Shown here piece by piece: positions 11,597-23,500 of a stretch of 64,000 bases of DNA (position 1 is the stretch's first letter; each line of letters starts with the position of its first letter). The notes below the pieces were generated by a model. That model did no database searches and was not told the origin of the DNA. It worked only from the letters and a program-made list of their open reading frames with translations. The DNA is from Antedon mediterranea (taxonomy: Eukaryota > Echinodermata > Crinoidea > Comatulida > Antedonidae), in assembly GCF_964355755.1 (NCBI RefSeq), contig NC_092672.1:17668501-17732500 (forward strand), given 5' to 3'. The position numbers and the translations under genes are program-made.

Positions 11597-12880
11597 TTAC
11601 TGAACAAATTCTGACAGTTTTTCTTTGACATTGATAATGTTACATGCGTATTCATTCTTAATTAAATTCTGAATAGGTTCCATATCGTTGTACATTTTCG
11701 TTTTTCAACGTTATTTTATATGTTATACATGATTTATATATTGAAAAACAAAAAAAAAAGAAATTAATTCATTGATGAGTTTGCTATTTGTATTTCCAGT
11801 AACTATATTAGTCCAACTTGAAAAGTTGTGTTGTGTTTCGTTAACAGGAAAACACTTAACAATCATTGAATCAAACTTTCTGCAGACTGGCTGAGTTGTA
11901 TTACATGTATAAAGCATATGTTTTTCGTTTTCTACTTCTATTTTACATTTTTGGCATATATCACTATCAACTAATTTCTATAGTTTTTTCCTACATGCTA
12001 TAATTCTGTGTAACAATTTAAAGTTGAATTGGGCAACTTTTACAATAAATTTTGTGTTTAAGACTTTATTACACCATATTGCGTGCCAATTTAAATCGAT
12101 ACCAAATTCCTGTTTCCATTTCACTTGTGATCTTGGGATAGAGACTTTACTATTAATAAGATATCTATAAAACGTAGGTGATCTATTTTGTTATAGAATG
12201 TAAGCATGTCAAAGGTTTTATCTATTTCATTTTCAACATTCGGTATTTTAACAATTGTTTTCCATTGATGCGGTATGTCATTGATAACAGCAAAGTATTC
12301 AATCAACCCGTTTTCTTTATTACATAACATTGGAATCAACCTTTGATATGTTATTAGTTCATTATCAACAATTATATCATTGATTGTTTTGATACCAGAA
12401 TTTAACGAGGAGCAGAAGTACATTGATTTGCCATCCAATGTTACATACTTGTTTTCCCATAATTGTTGAGATTTAATTTCGTTTACAGTGTGTGGTTTTG
12501 TGAATATGTAATTTATTTAGAATCACAACAGCTTTTAATAATTGTTGATAGAACACTGGCATATCTTTTAAAATTGTATGATTTTCAGTATTAATTTTAC
12601 TAATCTTAAGTGTACATTCTATTGGGTACATAATGTCTCGGGATAAATTTCCATTTTTCAGGATCTGGGCTTAGCAAACGCTTGATCCAGCTCAGCTTTA
12701 GAGACTTCACTAATGCATTAAAATCAACCATGTTGAGACCTCCGTCTTCGTTTTTATTAATAAGTGTTGTTCTTTTAATTTTTTCAACAATAGGAAAGAT
12801 ATATGTTGGTACATTTATTACACTAGCATTGTAAATGAGCTTAGATATAGCTAATTCCCATTGTAATGCACAGTATATTT
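11597..12880 (-). mobile_element. L1/Tx1-type LINE, 3' end of ORF2
   Basis: On the minus strand from about 12800 the protein reads TYIFPIVEKIKR, EDGGLNMVDFNALVKSLKLS and WIKRLLSPDPEKW (near 12660-12760), then GKSMYFCSSLNSGIKTINDI (12360-12430), then a zinc knuckle CQKCKIEVENEKHMLYTC (C-x2-C-x8-H-x4-C, near 11900-11960), ending at a stop near 11597. This is the C-terminal part of ORF2 in L1/Tx1-group LINEs, downstream of RT. Frames are broken and everything 5' is missing. Confidence 0.8.
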
Positions 12881-13400
12881 AAGATGTACCGATTGTACTG
12901 TAGCTTTTAATATGTTTTGAGTCCGATTGTGTACTTGTAGTTTGTTGTATTGTAGTTTGTTTGAATTCCAATTGTATTGTTTTGTACTAGTATTTGAGAT
13001 TTTCTAATTCCGATTGTACTAAAATGTAATGTGTTTATATCCAAATAGGCATAACATAGTATTTTTAATTCCGATTATACTGTAGTATTTAGTTAGTTAT
13101 TATCAGGGAGTTGTAAAATAATTTTACAACTCCCTGGTTATACAGTATATAGTAAGTAAGTAGGCCTATATACTTATATAAGTATGCCTATATTATATAG
13201 TAATACAGTATTGTTGTTACAAAATCTTAGCATTCCGTCAGTACATGCTTGCTATAGTTTTTGTTCTGTATTGTTACTTGTAGTTTGTACTGTAGGTTCA
13301 TAACGAGACAATATTATCGTAATTAGATACCCTTCTCTACATAAAACACAATACACCACACCCCCTATCATAATAATGGTATAGTTCATATAAGTCGAGC
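12881..13400. repeat. Diverged tandem words and a perfect palindrome
   Basis: At 12880-13090 the word AATTCCGATTGTACTGTA recurs in diverged tandem form. At 13104-13136 there is a perfect inverted repeat, 16-bp arms CAGGGAGTTGTAAAAT with one central base. No gene. Confidence 0.6.
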
Positions 13401-13800
13401 TGGGGTGCCGCGCCGAAGCTTGCTTTTTCCCGGCGGCGGCAGCAGCCGTTTGGCGACTTTTGGAGCGTAGTGACTTGTGTGTGCAGAGCGATCTTCGCCC
13501 GCGGTGGAGTGTAAAGAAAATAATGACCGATAGGCCTGATATTATCCTAGCTTCTTTATAATAAAAGGTGGGTGGATGCGGTTTTTCGACAAACGGGTCG
13601 ACCATCACAAAAAATTAATACTCGTCATTACCAAATAAAGGTCGCCATTGGCGACTGGGCGACCGTTCATTTAATAGCGGGACGGTTCGGCCCGGGACTA
13701 GCCTAGCCTACCTCTACTAGCCTAGGCCTATAAGGTAGGCCCTCCTAGGCCTAGGCGGTCGGACTAGGCTTATTAATAATATTCGGCCCTGATGAGACGA
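13400..13800. other. GC-richer, CpG-bearing stretch; possible promoter
   Basis: This is locally the most GC- and CpG-rich DNA in the window (CCCGGCGGCGGCAGCAGCC near 13429, CGCCCGCGG near 13496, then AGGCCTA words to 13765). It could hold the unplaced 5' exon and promoter of ASCC2, 4 kb upstream of the start codon, or a minus-strand gene start. I see no proof of either. The 118-codon minus-strand frame over it has no recognisable domain. Confidence 0.25.
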
Positions 13801-14500
13801 TTCGACACACTTAAATTTATCAGCATAAAATAAACTTTTTTCCCCAAACTTTAGTTTTAGAGAGTATTTTAGATGTTGGATGTGTATAGTTTCTTATATA
13901 AATACTAAAAACTCTACCAAAAAATATTTTGTGATGCCCTGTAACCTGCCAAGGACTGGTACATCTAGGCTAGGCCTAGTTGGATGTGATACAAAAACAC
14001 TCGATTTGGAGAGAGTATAAACAAGAATATTTCTTACAAAAAACGCTGCTCGCTTATTGTTATTGCTAAGGTCAAGTCTGGGGGTCACTTCATCACGCCT
14101 AGATACTTCAAGTATCCTATTACAAACAAAAACTTCAATGGACTGTTTTGATAATAATTCAATGATTATCTGACAGCGAATTATATCATGGGACTCATAA
14201 ATACCAGAATGCTTTGGGATTTGTCGTTAGACTCTTTTCTCAGCCGTTTTTGGATTCAACAGGTGGTACCAATAAATTATAGTGGAGTTTCCATTTTAAC
14301 AAAAATGTCAAAGTGTAGTACTATAAAGCTGCTTGATTTCATCTAATGAATGAGTCATCTCGTGTGACGTAGCGGGCTAGAGCAGCAGCGTGAAAATGCT
14401 GCTTATCCGGTCTTACTAAACACCACCAGATATAGAGATTGAGCCGATGTCTTGTTTCAACATACAAAATACATCAGCCCCTCTTATAAGAACTTTCTAT
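13800..14500. other. No gene seen
   Basis: AT-rich DNA without a recognisable frame or repeat beyond scattered AGGCCTA words. Confidence 0.4.
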
Positions 14501-14501
14501 A

Positions 14502-14753
14502 CTATCAATCCCACATATACGAATGATTTTTTCTTGTTAAAGGAAGATAAGAAATTACAGTAGTAATTTTGTTTGAAAGTTTGTAAAATTACTAGAAAAG
14601 GCTGGAAAAGCATAAATCACGCATCAATCCCACATACGAATGATTTTTTCTTGTTAAAGGAAGATAAGAAATTACAGTAGTAATTTTGTTTGAAAGTTGG
14701 TAAAATTACTAGAAAAGGCTGGAAAAGCATAAATCACGCAAAAAAAAGACTTT
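14502..14753. repeat. Direct tandem duplication, two 125-bp copies
   Basis: The stretch from ATCAATCCCACATA to AAAGCATAAATCACGCA is present twice back to back with only a few differences (an extra TA, and TTTG versus TTGG). The near-identity means a recent local duplication. Confidence 0.9.
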
Positions 14754-14954
14754 TAAATGCGCGTGCGCACGTAACTTTCTGTGAAACATGCTATTTTTAA
14801 TACATAGAAAGTTTGCCCTTAATATGACTTTAATTTTCACTAAGTGTCAATACAAAATGACTTTTTGTTTTTAATCTATGAATTGATCAATCATTGAAAT
14901 TCATAAAATCGCGCGCAAGTCACGTTGCACAACTCTAAAGTCATAAAACGAAGG

Positions 14955-15145
14955 TTGTTGCACATCTACAGCTATAGGTGGTCAATCTTCTTGTGACAAA
15001 GTTATACAATCTCTGTTCTGTTGGCCAGAATTAGAGATACGCTGCGGACAAAATTTGTGGAAAGAAAGAAGCATAAGATAGAAGAAAAAAAAATCGTGAC
15101 AATAACAAATTTATCCGCCAAGTGTGGATAACCAATAAAATACGG
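14955..15145 (+). repeat. Dispersed repeat family R1, copy 1 (ends in GGATAAC hairpin)
   Basis: Shares CTACAGCTA, ACAAAGTTATACAATCT, GCCAGAATTAGAGATACGCT and TTTGTGGAAAGAAAGAAG with copies at 16965-17200 and 34625-34770. It ends with an imperfect hairpin, TTATCCGCC..GTGGATAACC. Confidence 0.8.
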
Positions 15146-15551
15146 ATTGTTAAACATCTTTAAAAATGTGATAAATACGAAAAAAAATGAATGAATTTGG
15201 TCTAAAGAAGTGAGATGTTTTGGCCCACAAAGTAGGATGTTCAGCCCAAAAGTGGGCCGGGATCGTCTCAGCCCTGCATTTCAGTTACTATATTTTAAAT
15301 AAAATTAATTACTTAATCGTCATTAATTATCCAAAAACGATGGCTAATCAGCTTCATGAAGGATGTTTTTCGTGGGATGCCTACTGTCAATAGCAATTTA
15401 TCTAATTGTGTTTTTAATTAATTATCTATATAAATTATATTTATTGATTCAATCCTGTTATGGGCGACTTTGGTCGCTGTTGGATGAAGATGAAATAAAA
15501 TAAAAAATTTAAAAAAATCCACCTTCTATTATTCAATTTTTCCTTCATTAA

Positions 15552-16052
15552 AGATGTATTGTCCCTTGAAACACAAAAAATGAAGGTCAAAATATTCTAA
15601 ATTTAAATTGGCCATATCAAAGTAATATTAAAGTTATTCACTTTAAGTCGAAAATTCGAGCCAAAAACAACAAGTTTACCTAATTAACAGGTAAATTAAA
15701 TTGATTACATTTCGTCTGAAAAATCGTCGCGAGCGAAAGTAAAAGATTTCAAACCACGAGTATGCATTATGCATGATGCTAATTAGGATTGTTTACAACT
15801 CGTCGCGGTTGAGAAGGTGTTTTCACACAGATCGCGAGGAAGTTTTATGATTATCCATACAGAGTAGCCAAACAAGCGCGTTGCATTATGAGATATGTAA
15901 CAAAAAAACGTCTGTATTTCAGTTAAATGATTTTTTTCTCGACTAATTTTTGGTGAAAGTTAGTAACTATTATGATACTTCAAAATGACCCACTTTTTTT
16001 CGAAATCTTTTTTTTTCATTGTTTTGGAATTAGTCAAAGGGACAATACATCT
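15552..16052. mobile_element. TTAA-flanked MITE (501 bp)
   Basis: The left end AGATGTATTGTCCC at 15552 and the inverse GGGACAATACATCT ending at 16052 are flanked by TTAA at 15548-15551 and 16053-16056. TTAA duplications are made by piggyBac and Kolobok elements. The interior is non-coding. A partial second copy lies at about 33900-34034. Confidence 0.85.
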
Positions 16053-16056
16053 TTAA

Positions 16057-16960
16057 CACAAGGAAATAGATAAACACTGATGATCACTGTGGATTTTATT
16101 GTTATTTATTGGGGAAATGTCTGTTCAATATATAAAAAGCTTCATATTTAGCTACAGTATATGTGACCCGATCTGGCAAAACCCTACGTTTGTCAGAAAT
16201 TTTCATTTTGTATTTTTTTATATTATTTGGATTATTTGAATCATAAGCTTTGCAATGGTGTCAGTATTTCGTAAACATTTTGTAAATATTTAAAAAGTTA
16301 TTACATTTTAAAAACTTACAAATCATTCAATTAGAAAATGGCGTTTGAAGTTCTTCAATGAAATTCTTTTTGACATGCACTGAAAACTCACTCTGTAGCA
16401 ACGCGGTATTTTAGTCTAAGGCACGATGACATCATACCAAGAAGTGTGATATTTAGCAGCATGGATGGTCAGTTTGACTGATTTTAGATGCTGTTTTAAA
16501 CTATTTTGCACTATTGAAAAGTAGCATTATAATGTCAAGCTTATTTTAACTGGTTTCGGAAGTGTTTACGATATTAAAAACCCTTCCCCCCCCCCCCCCC
16601 AATAACAAATATATATAATAAATCAAACAAAAAACCCACTCTGTCAATTCAAATCAATTTATTTAAAAAGTGTGTTAGAAAGTTTACTAGAAATGTTCAC
16701 GCTTTGCGAGACTTTTCTATTGACCCACAAGGCAGGTAGAATGATGTACAGTATGTGATGACGCGATGGAATCACTCAATAAATTTACGGCGACGACTGT
16801 AGTGAGTGTGAGCGGCAATATCGTAAATCTCGTGATTGTTCTGAAATCATATGTACATCCTTAATACACTGTTAAATTTGATTCTCAGTCAAGTTGTCCT
16901 TTAATTTGCAATCAAAGTTTATCAAAATGAATAAAATCTACTACAGAAGGTATGAAAAAC
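16057..16960. other. No gene seen
   Basis: AT-rich DNA with a long C-run near 16587. No frame or strong repeat seen. Confidence 0.4.
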
Positions 16961-16964
16961 AATA

Positions 16965-17200
16965 ATACAGCTACAAGTCAATCTTCTGACAAAGTTAAAC
17001 AATCTTATGTTGACCAGAATTAGAGATTCATGTGCAACAAAATTCGTGGAAAGAAAGAGGAATAACAAAGTAGAAGATTAACAAGGCCATACTGTATACA
17101 TGGCTGCAGTCGCATGCTCAAGTTATCCGCAACAAAAGTTGTGGATAACCAAAAAAAAAGATCCTGACAATCATAATGGGCCAAGTGCGGATAACCAATA
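16965..17200 (+). repeat. Dispersed repeat family R1, copy 2 (two hairpins)
   Basis: Homologous to 14955-15145. It ends with an 11-bp-stem hairpin at about 17124-17150 (TTATCCGCAAC..GTTGTGGATAA), an A-run with GATCCTGACAATCA, and then a second half-hairpin, GTGCGGATAACC. Confidence 0.8.
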
Positions 17201-17484
17201 CGTTTTCAAAATTCAGTAAATAGTATAAAAAATAAATTTATATATATATTTTAAGGGACAGAGAAACTAAAATAACTAGAAGCGCTTTCTTAGCTGACCC
17301 ACGGTATACACACAATAAGACATGTATGTACTGTATGCATCCATTGTTACAATGTTCATAAATACATTCGTTTCTAGAATTGTATTCATTCAACTTGATT
17401 TAAACAGTCTCTTAATCAGTCAAGTAGAATGTCAACTAACAAACCATTAATGAGGACTCTTGCTTGCTCCACTAATAATAATTT

Positions 17485-17524
17485 AATTTTTTTTTTCAGA
17501 ATTTCAAACGCCAATATCATCAAA
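17485..17524 (+). promoter_or_regulatory. Splice acceptor and 5' leader of ASCC2 exon with start codon
   Basis: A T-rich tract ending in TTTTTTCAG (AG at 17498-17499) is followed by a 25-nt leader and then ATG in the context CATCAAAATGCC. This implies at least one non-coding exon further upstream, so the promoter is not next to the ATG. An upstream in-frame start near 17429 lies before the acceptor and would be intronic. Confidence 0.7.
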
Positions 17525-20500
17525 ATGCCAGATAATGAAAATGTTGCATTAGATCAGAAAAAAATATTGATAGATGGAACTGGAAAACAAAAGGCAGCTT
17601 TAGTAAGAATCTACAGGAGAACCCCTTCTTTGGAACTCGCATATTCAGAGGACTCCACTATTAAAAGACACTTTCCTGCAAAACGAGGGACAATCTTTCA
17701 CCCTTACTATTAGGGGAAAATAATTTTTTCCATCACAAAACAATAAAGAAGACAAAAAAAAAATTCTTTATATTGTTAATTTAAAAAATGGATCATTCAT
17801 AATAATTAATGATACTTTCTCTGACTTGACAGTTTTCATTGGTGAAATGTTGGTTGGTAAAGTTTCAATTCTTCTCAACTTTTTTTTTCCTGCAAAAACT
17901 CCCATTATGAGGATAGCGGTATATCCCTATTCACACAACTTTATTCAGTGAACTGTACATGGTCCAATACTGTAGCTTACATGCACCAGGTCCAAAAGCT
18001 TACATGCACCAGGTCCAAAAGCTTACATGCACCAGGTCCAAAAGCTTACATGCACCAGATCCAAAAGCTTACATGCACCAGATCCAAAAGCTTACATGCA
18101 CCAGATCCAAAAGCTTACATGCACCAGATCCAAAAGCTTACATGCACCAGATCCAAAAGCTTACATGCACCAGTTCCAAAAGCTTACAAGCACCAGATCC
18201 AAAAGCTTACATGCACCAGATCCAAAAGCTTACATGCACCAGATCCAAAAGCTTACATGCACCAGATCCAAAAGCTTACATGCACCAGATACAAAAGCTT
18301 ACATGCACCAGTTCCAAAAGCTTACATGCACCAGATCCAACTTCGTTTAATTAGGCATATTTTTTTACATTTATTTGAATGTAGTATTATATTTTTATAA
18401 ACATATGTTTGATGTCTTTTTTATTTACGTACTGTAAGAGAGCATTAATTAATAAAAAATTATTTTAACTGTTGTATAGTATTACAATTCAATTAAGCCC
18501 AGGTAAATAACCAATAACGTATCATTTTTATACTTTTTTATTCTTATCACCTAATTATCTTCCCCGATTACATTCGATAAAGTCATTATTATTTCTATTG
18601 TATTGGTATATTTAAAATTGGTTGAATTAACAATGCCCTGTTTTAAGCAAAAAGCCTGCAGAAAGCATTTGTGTGTCAAAAAATAGACAACACAATGTGG
18701 CGTATGATCGTTTTCTATTTATTTTTTTTCTTAAATAATTCAGTAAAATGGTAGATGTTTCCTCAATAACAGCTACAGTACATGTTTTTGCTGACCAGGG
18801 ATTCCCTTTTTTTTTAAATACGCATTCTATAATGTGTCAGATAAGACAAATGAATGACCTACGATCGTTTTTCCATGGCAACAGATGTCGTCTTATTTAC
18901 TAAAATAATATAAATGTTCTGAAGGCCTAGCTGCACGTGTCTTAGTACTTACGTATCTGTCAGCGATAAGATGATTTTTTTTTTTTAGTTTTAGTAGTAT
19001 TTGTTTCGGTTTTTAGTCATAATAATACAGTAATAATAATTATAAACTGAAAACGTAATAACAGCAAATGTCGTCGTTTGTAATTAAATGTAAAATTCTT
19101 GGATGTTACCTTTTATTATTATTCTCATATCCGTCATTGTATACTAGGGGATTTGTTTTATAAACGGCAATAATCTAATTAGATTCATTATTCTAAAATG
19201 CTCACTTAGCAGCAAAAATGAGGCTGGTATCCACTTAAATAGTTTCGTGATTTTTAAATATGAGTGACTACTTAAAAATGTATTAAACATTTTCGAAATG
19301 TTAAAACAGTTTAATATTTTCCAAAACTTGCAAAACAAAACAACAAAAACTATTTTTAAAACGATTTTCAAAAAGCACATTACTTCATTATCTGTAAAAC
19401 AAAATGAAAATACAAATTATGTATAAAAGATATTCATGTTTACTTTTAATAATTCAAGTTTTCATCATCACAGACTAGTGGGTATTTCAGTGTACTACTA
19501 TTCGTAGTAAATAATAGATTAAAACTATTCATAAATTTTAAAAAATAGAATGCAGCACAGCCGATTACTGACATCTTCCATGTAAAACAGCGGCCTCAAG
19601 TATTAACTTGACTACTATACCCAAATACGATGAAAGCTGTGCTTTTTTCGTACGAGTCTGTACATATACTTTTAGGTCAATAGTTTTTGCCATTATAATA
19701 TCAAACATATGATTGGTATCTAAAAATGTAATAAAACTGGGTTTTTTTTAAACAGTCATTTTAATCGGATCATGCATCAATTAGGCTAAACGGACATTGT
19801 GACGTCATCGTATGGCCACTGGAAAATAAAATATAGGATATTTGTTTCTATCGTTATTGCATCACATTCAGTAGAGCACAACACGCTTATCCGTATTCCA
19901 ATTTCCCCAAGATTTTAATAGTGTCTTAAGTCAATCAACTATCTTTCGTATTAAAATTGTTATGACGTCATCATGTCTAAAAATGTAAATAACGTGAGTC
20001 ACTTATTTTCATCTTTAGCTTACCTACCAGGTCCAATTGTTTATCCTACCAGGTCCAATTGTTTATCCTACCAGGTCCAGAAGCTTATCCCACCAGGTCC
20101 AAAAGCTTATACCTACCAGGTCCAATACCTACTAAGTCAAAAAGCTTATCCTACCAGGTCCAAAAGCTTATCCTACCAGGTCCAAAAGCTTTTCCTATCT
20201 GGTCCAAAAGCTTATCCTGCAATGGCTTACCTACCAGGTCCAAAAGCTTACCTACCAGGTCCAATACCTACCAAGTCCAATGGCTTACCTACTGCAAGGA
20301 GTTGTAAAATAAGCCCTGCCTACTGTACCAGGTTCAGAAGCTTACCTACCAGGTCCAAAAGCTTATCTCGCCAGGTCCAATGGCTTACCTACCAGGTCTA
20401 ATAGCTTACCTTTCTGGTCTAATAGCTTTACCTACCAGGTTCAAAAGCTTACCTACCAGGTCCAATGGTTTACCTACCAGATCCAATGGTTTATCTACCA

Positions 20501-23500
20501 GGTCCAAATGGCTTTCCTACCAGGTCCAAATGGCTTACCTACCAGGTCCAGAAGCTTACCCACCAAGTCTAATACCTACTAAGTCCAATGGCTTACCTAC
20601 TAGGTTCAATAGCTTACCTACCAGGTGCAATGGCTTACCTACCAGGTGCAATGGCTTACCTACCAGGTGCAATGGCTTACCTACCAGGTGCAATGGCTTG
20701 CATACCAGGTGAAATGGCTTGCCTACCAGGTGAAATGGCTTATCTTCCAGGTGCAATGGCTTGCCTACCAGGTATAATGGCTTACCTACCAGGTCCAACA
20801 ACTTACCTGCTATAGGTCCAATAGCTTTCCTACCGGGTCCTGTGATTGCAATTTTTTATTTGGAAATAAAAAAAAAAATTATTTTTTAACAAAGAGACTT
20901 AAACTTGGTTCCCACTAAGGCTCAGTGACACAAGCGATGGATTATCCGAACTGTTCCTTGGCATTGGTTAACACACTTGCGTTTAGTAACTTGCATTGTG
21001 TCCTAGTCCAAGCTTAATGAATAACAATGAATTACAGTATGAAGTTGGTTCAGAAGTGACATTTTTAACCCCACTGTCCAAATTCTAAGAACTAGTTGTT
21101 GAACCTGAATAGTATTATTTCTTTTTTTACAGGATGCCTATTGGGTAGACAAGGTAGACTTTATCAAATTTTGTCCACTATCTGGCATTGAAGACCAATC
21201 ATCCATTGAAGAATGGGCAGATAGGTTAGCATTTATAAAAGATGATTTGCAGAGGTTGTTATGCCAACCTTATCACAAGTTCTGGAGTCAGGTGTGTACA
21301 TTAATGACAGGAAAACAACTGCACAGATCACAAGTCTGCTGCTGAATGCAGTGAAAAACTATTCAGAATTCATATTAAAAAAATCAATATCAATGTTTTT
21401 TTTTGTGTTAAAGTCCCATTTGGGCCCTACGTTTTTTAAAATCTAATTTAAGGTTACAAACTACATTTAATGTACAAATAAATACTATATGGTCCTATTG
21501 CAATAACTTTTTTTTGTCTTTGAACAGTTAAAAATGTGAAAAATAAGGCGAATCAAAAAATGTTAGCGGCCGGCTATAAATCCCAACATGCATTGCGTGC
21601 GGAATTTATATTTTAGTTTTTCTTTTGTGATCACCTACTTGCGATCAATTGTGAAGGCCAAAATTAATAGAAGAATTGTACCTTTTCAGCGAAAATACCG
21701 GGTTTCCCCAATTTGTATTACGGATTCTGGCAAAAACAGAAAGACAATTTATTCAGCAACTAGACAACATCAGGCTAGGCCTATATATAGCTAGTGTACG
21801 ATGTTTGTACGTTACTGTTGTTTAGTAGAATATTTTAATTTAAATATTATTATATTATAATAATATATTATTTATTTACCCTTGTTTTATAGGTGATTTT
21901 TGATGGTAGTCTACAAATGTGTCTGGACACTTACCTATCATTTGCTCCAAGGTAACCTGTTTTTCATTATATATTTCATATTGATATGAAGCAATACCTT
22001 TATATGAATCTACTGCAAATGTTTCTGTTATTAATTCACTCCACTATGCAACATTTCTGGATCCACTATAGGGAATGGTTGGTTTTGAAGTAATTAATTT
22101 CTCGCTGATCCAGCACTGATGCATGTATTATTGATATTATTCATTAATTTTCATTCATTTATATGTATTGATATATTATGTATAAACAAAAACACAAATG
22201 TATAAAATTGGTTTCATTGTTTTCAGGTGTTTTGATAACTTAAGCCATGTACCAGGTCACTATCAAGACAGTTTAAAGCATGTTCACAAACTTGTGTTTA
22301 TGACTTTTCTTCGTATAGCAACACATAAAGAATCAAAGGTTGGTTGTCTCAATTCAAATTGCACAAACATTTTCATGTTTCTTGAATATATAAGAATTAA
22401 TATTTATTTTCAGAGATTTTGTATAACAACATCGTTTCTATACATTGCCTCTCATAAACTGACTTCCAAAAAGATCTATTACTATAAATCCTGTTGGAGG
22501 GATAGTTAAAGTTCAATAATCAATGTTGTTGTTTGGCGGCTGTCAATAGGCCCTGCTTTATAATTAAATAGAGCATTTCATACTATATCTTGCCTTACAC
22601 TAAATGTTTACTATAGGCCTAGTGATTGTTAAACAAATAAAATTGATAATTGATAATAAATAATTATTTCTTCAGTTATTAAATAGTATATCAATTTAAA
22701 AATTGTCATTTAATGACGAAAGAACAATACTGTAATAAAAAGTTGAAATATTTCTTGCTTTTATCATAGGAACACTTCATAACACCACATATATTTGGTG
22801 ACATTCTATATGAAAACTTCCTTTTTGATATCCCAAAATTTATGGATTTATGTGTCTTGTATGGTACTGGAAATAAACAACTTCTAAGCAAAATGATAAA
22901 CAATGTGTTTTCTCAGCAACCTAAGTACATTGATGACCTAAAAGATGTAATACATACAATATTTGAGGTAATTCAATTTCCTTTCAAATTCTTAAGACAA
23001 ATTTGTAATTAAGAATTATAAAACTTTTATGATATTTTGGTGACAAAGTGACGGACAAGAAACTTCCAATGCCATTTAACTAATAAATGTTACTGCATTT
23101 CTGCATTTCTAACATTGGTACTGCATTTACAGTGAGTATGCATACAATTTTAATGTATAGATCTGACAAATTAATATCACTTACCTTGCCTGCCATTAAA
23201 ACGTGACCATATTATTTATGATTAATTATTGTGTTTTAGGTATTTGAGAATATCGGTAGTAAATGTGGTGTGCCCATGTTTGAAGCCACGGTATCTCAGA
23301 AAATGCATAAGCAGTAAGTAGAGACTGTTTGACACTTTTCGCTTTGTATATCAAAAACCTAGCATACAAAATGTCATAAACTAGATCAGCACACTACTAG
23401 GCCTACTTTGTCCCAGAAATCATTCAATCCATTTAAAACAAAATAGCTGCTCTAAAGATCAATTTATATTACATAGCCTATGTAAATACGCGAACGTGAT

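Noticed and set aside
13252-13608. 118-codon minus-strand frame as a gene
   Set aside because: No domain, low-complexity Ala run from a GCC repeat, no splice or start context; more likely GC-rich non-coding DNA.
17974-18342. CRISPR-like regular repeats
   Set aside because: Units are contiguous with no unique spacers, and the DNA is a eukaryotic intron.
17948-18400. Three overlapping frames of 107-150 codons with repeated peptide units
   Set aside because: All three are translations of the 23-bp minisatellite in different frames; the repeat, not a protein, explains them.
19800-19975. TGACGTCA palindromes as CREB sites
   Set aside because: Two 8-mers deep in an intron without other promoter signs are not enough evidence.
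20380-20815. Repeat-protein frames on both strands (110, 81 and 75 codons)
   Set aside because: They derive from the 21-bp minisatellite.
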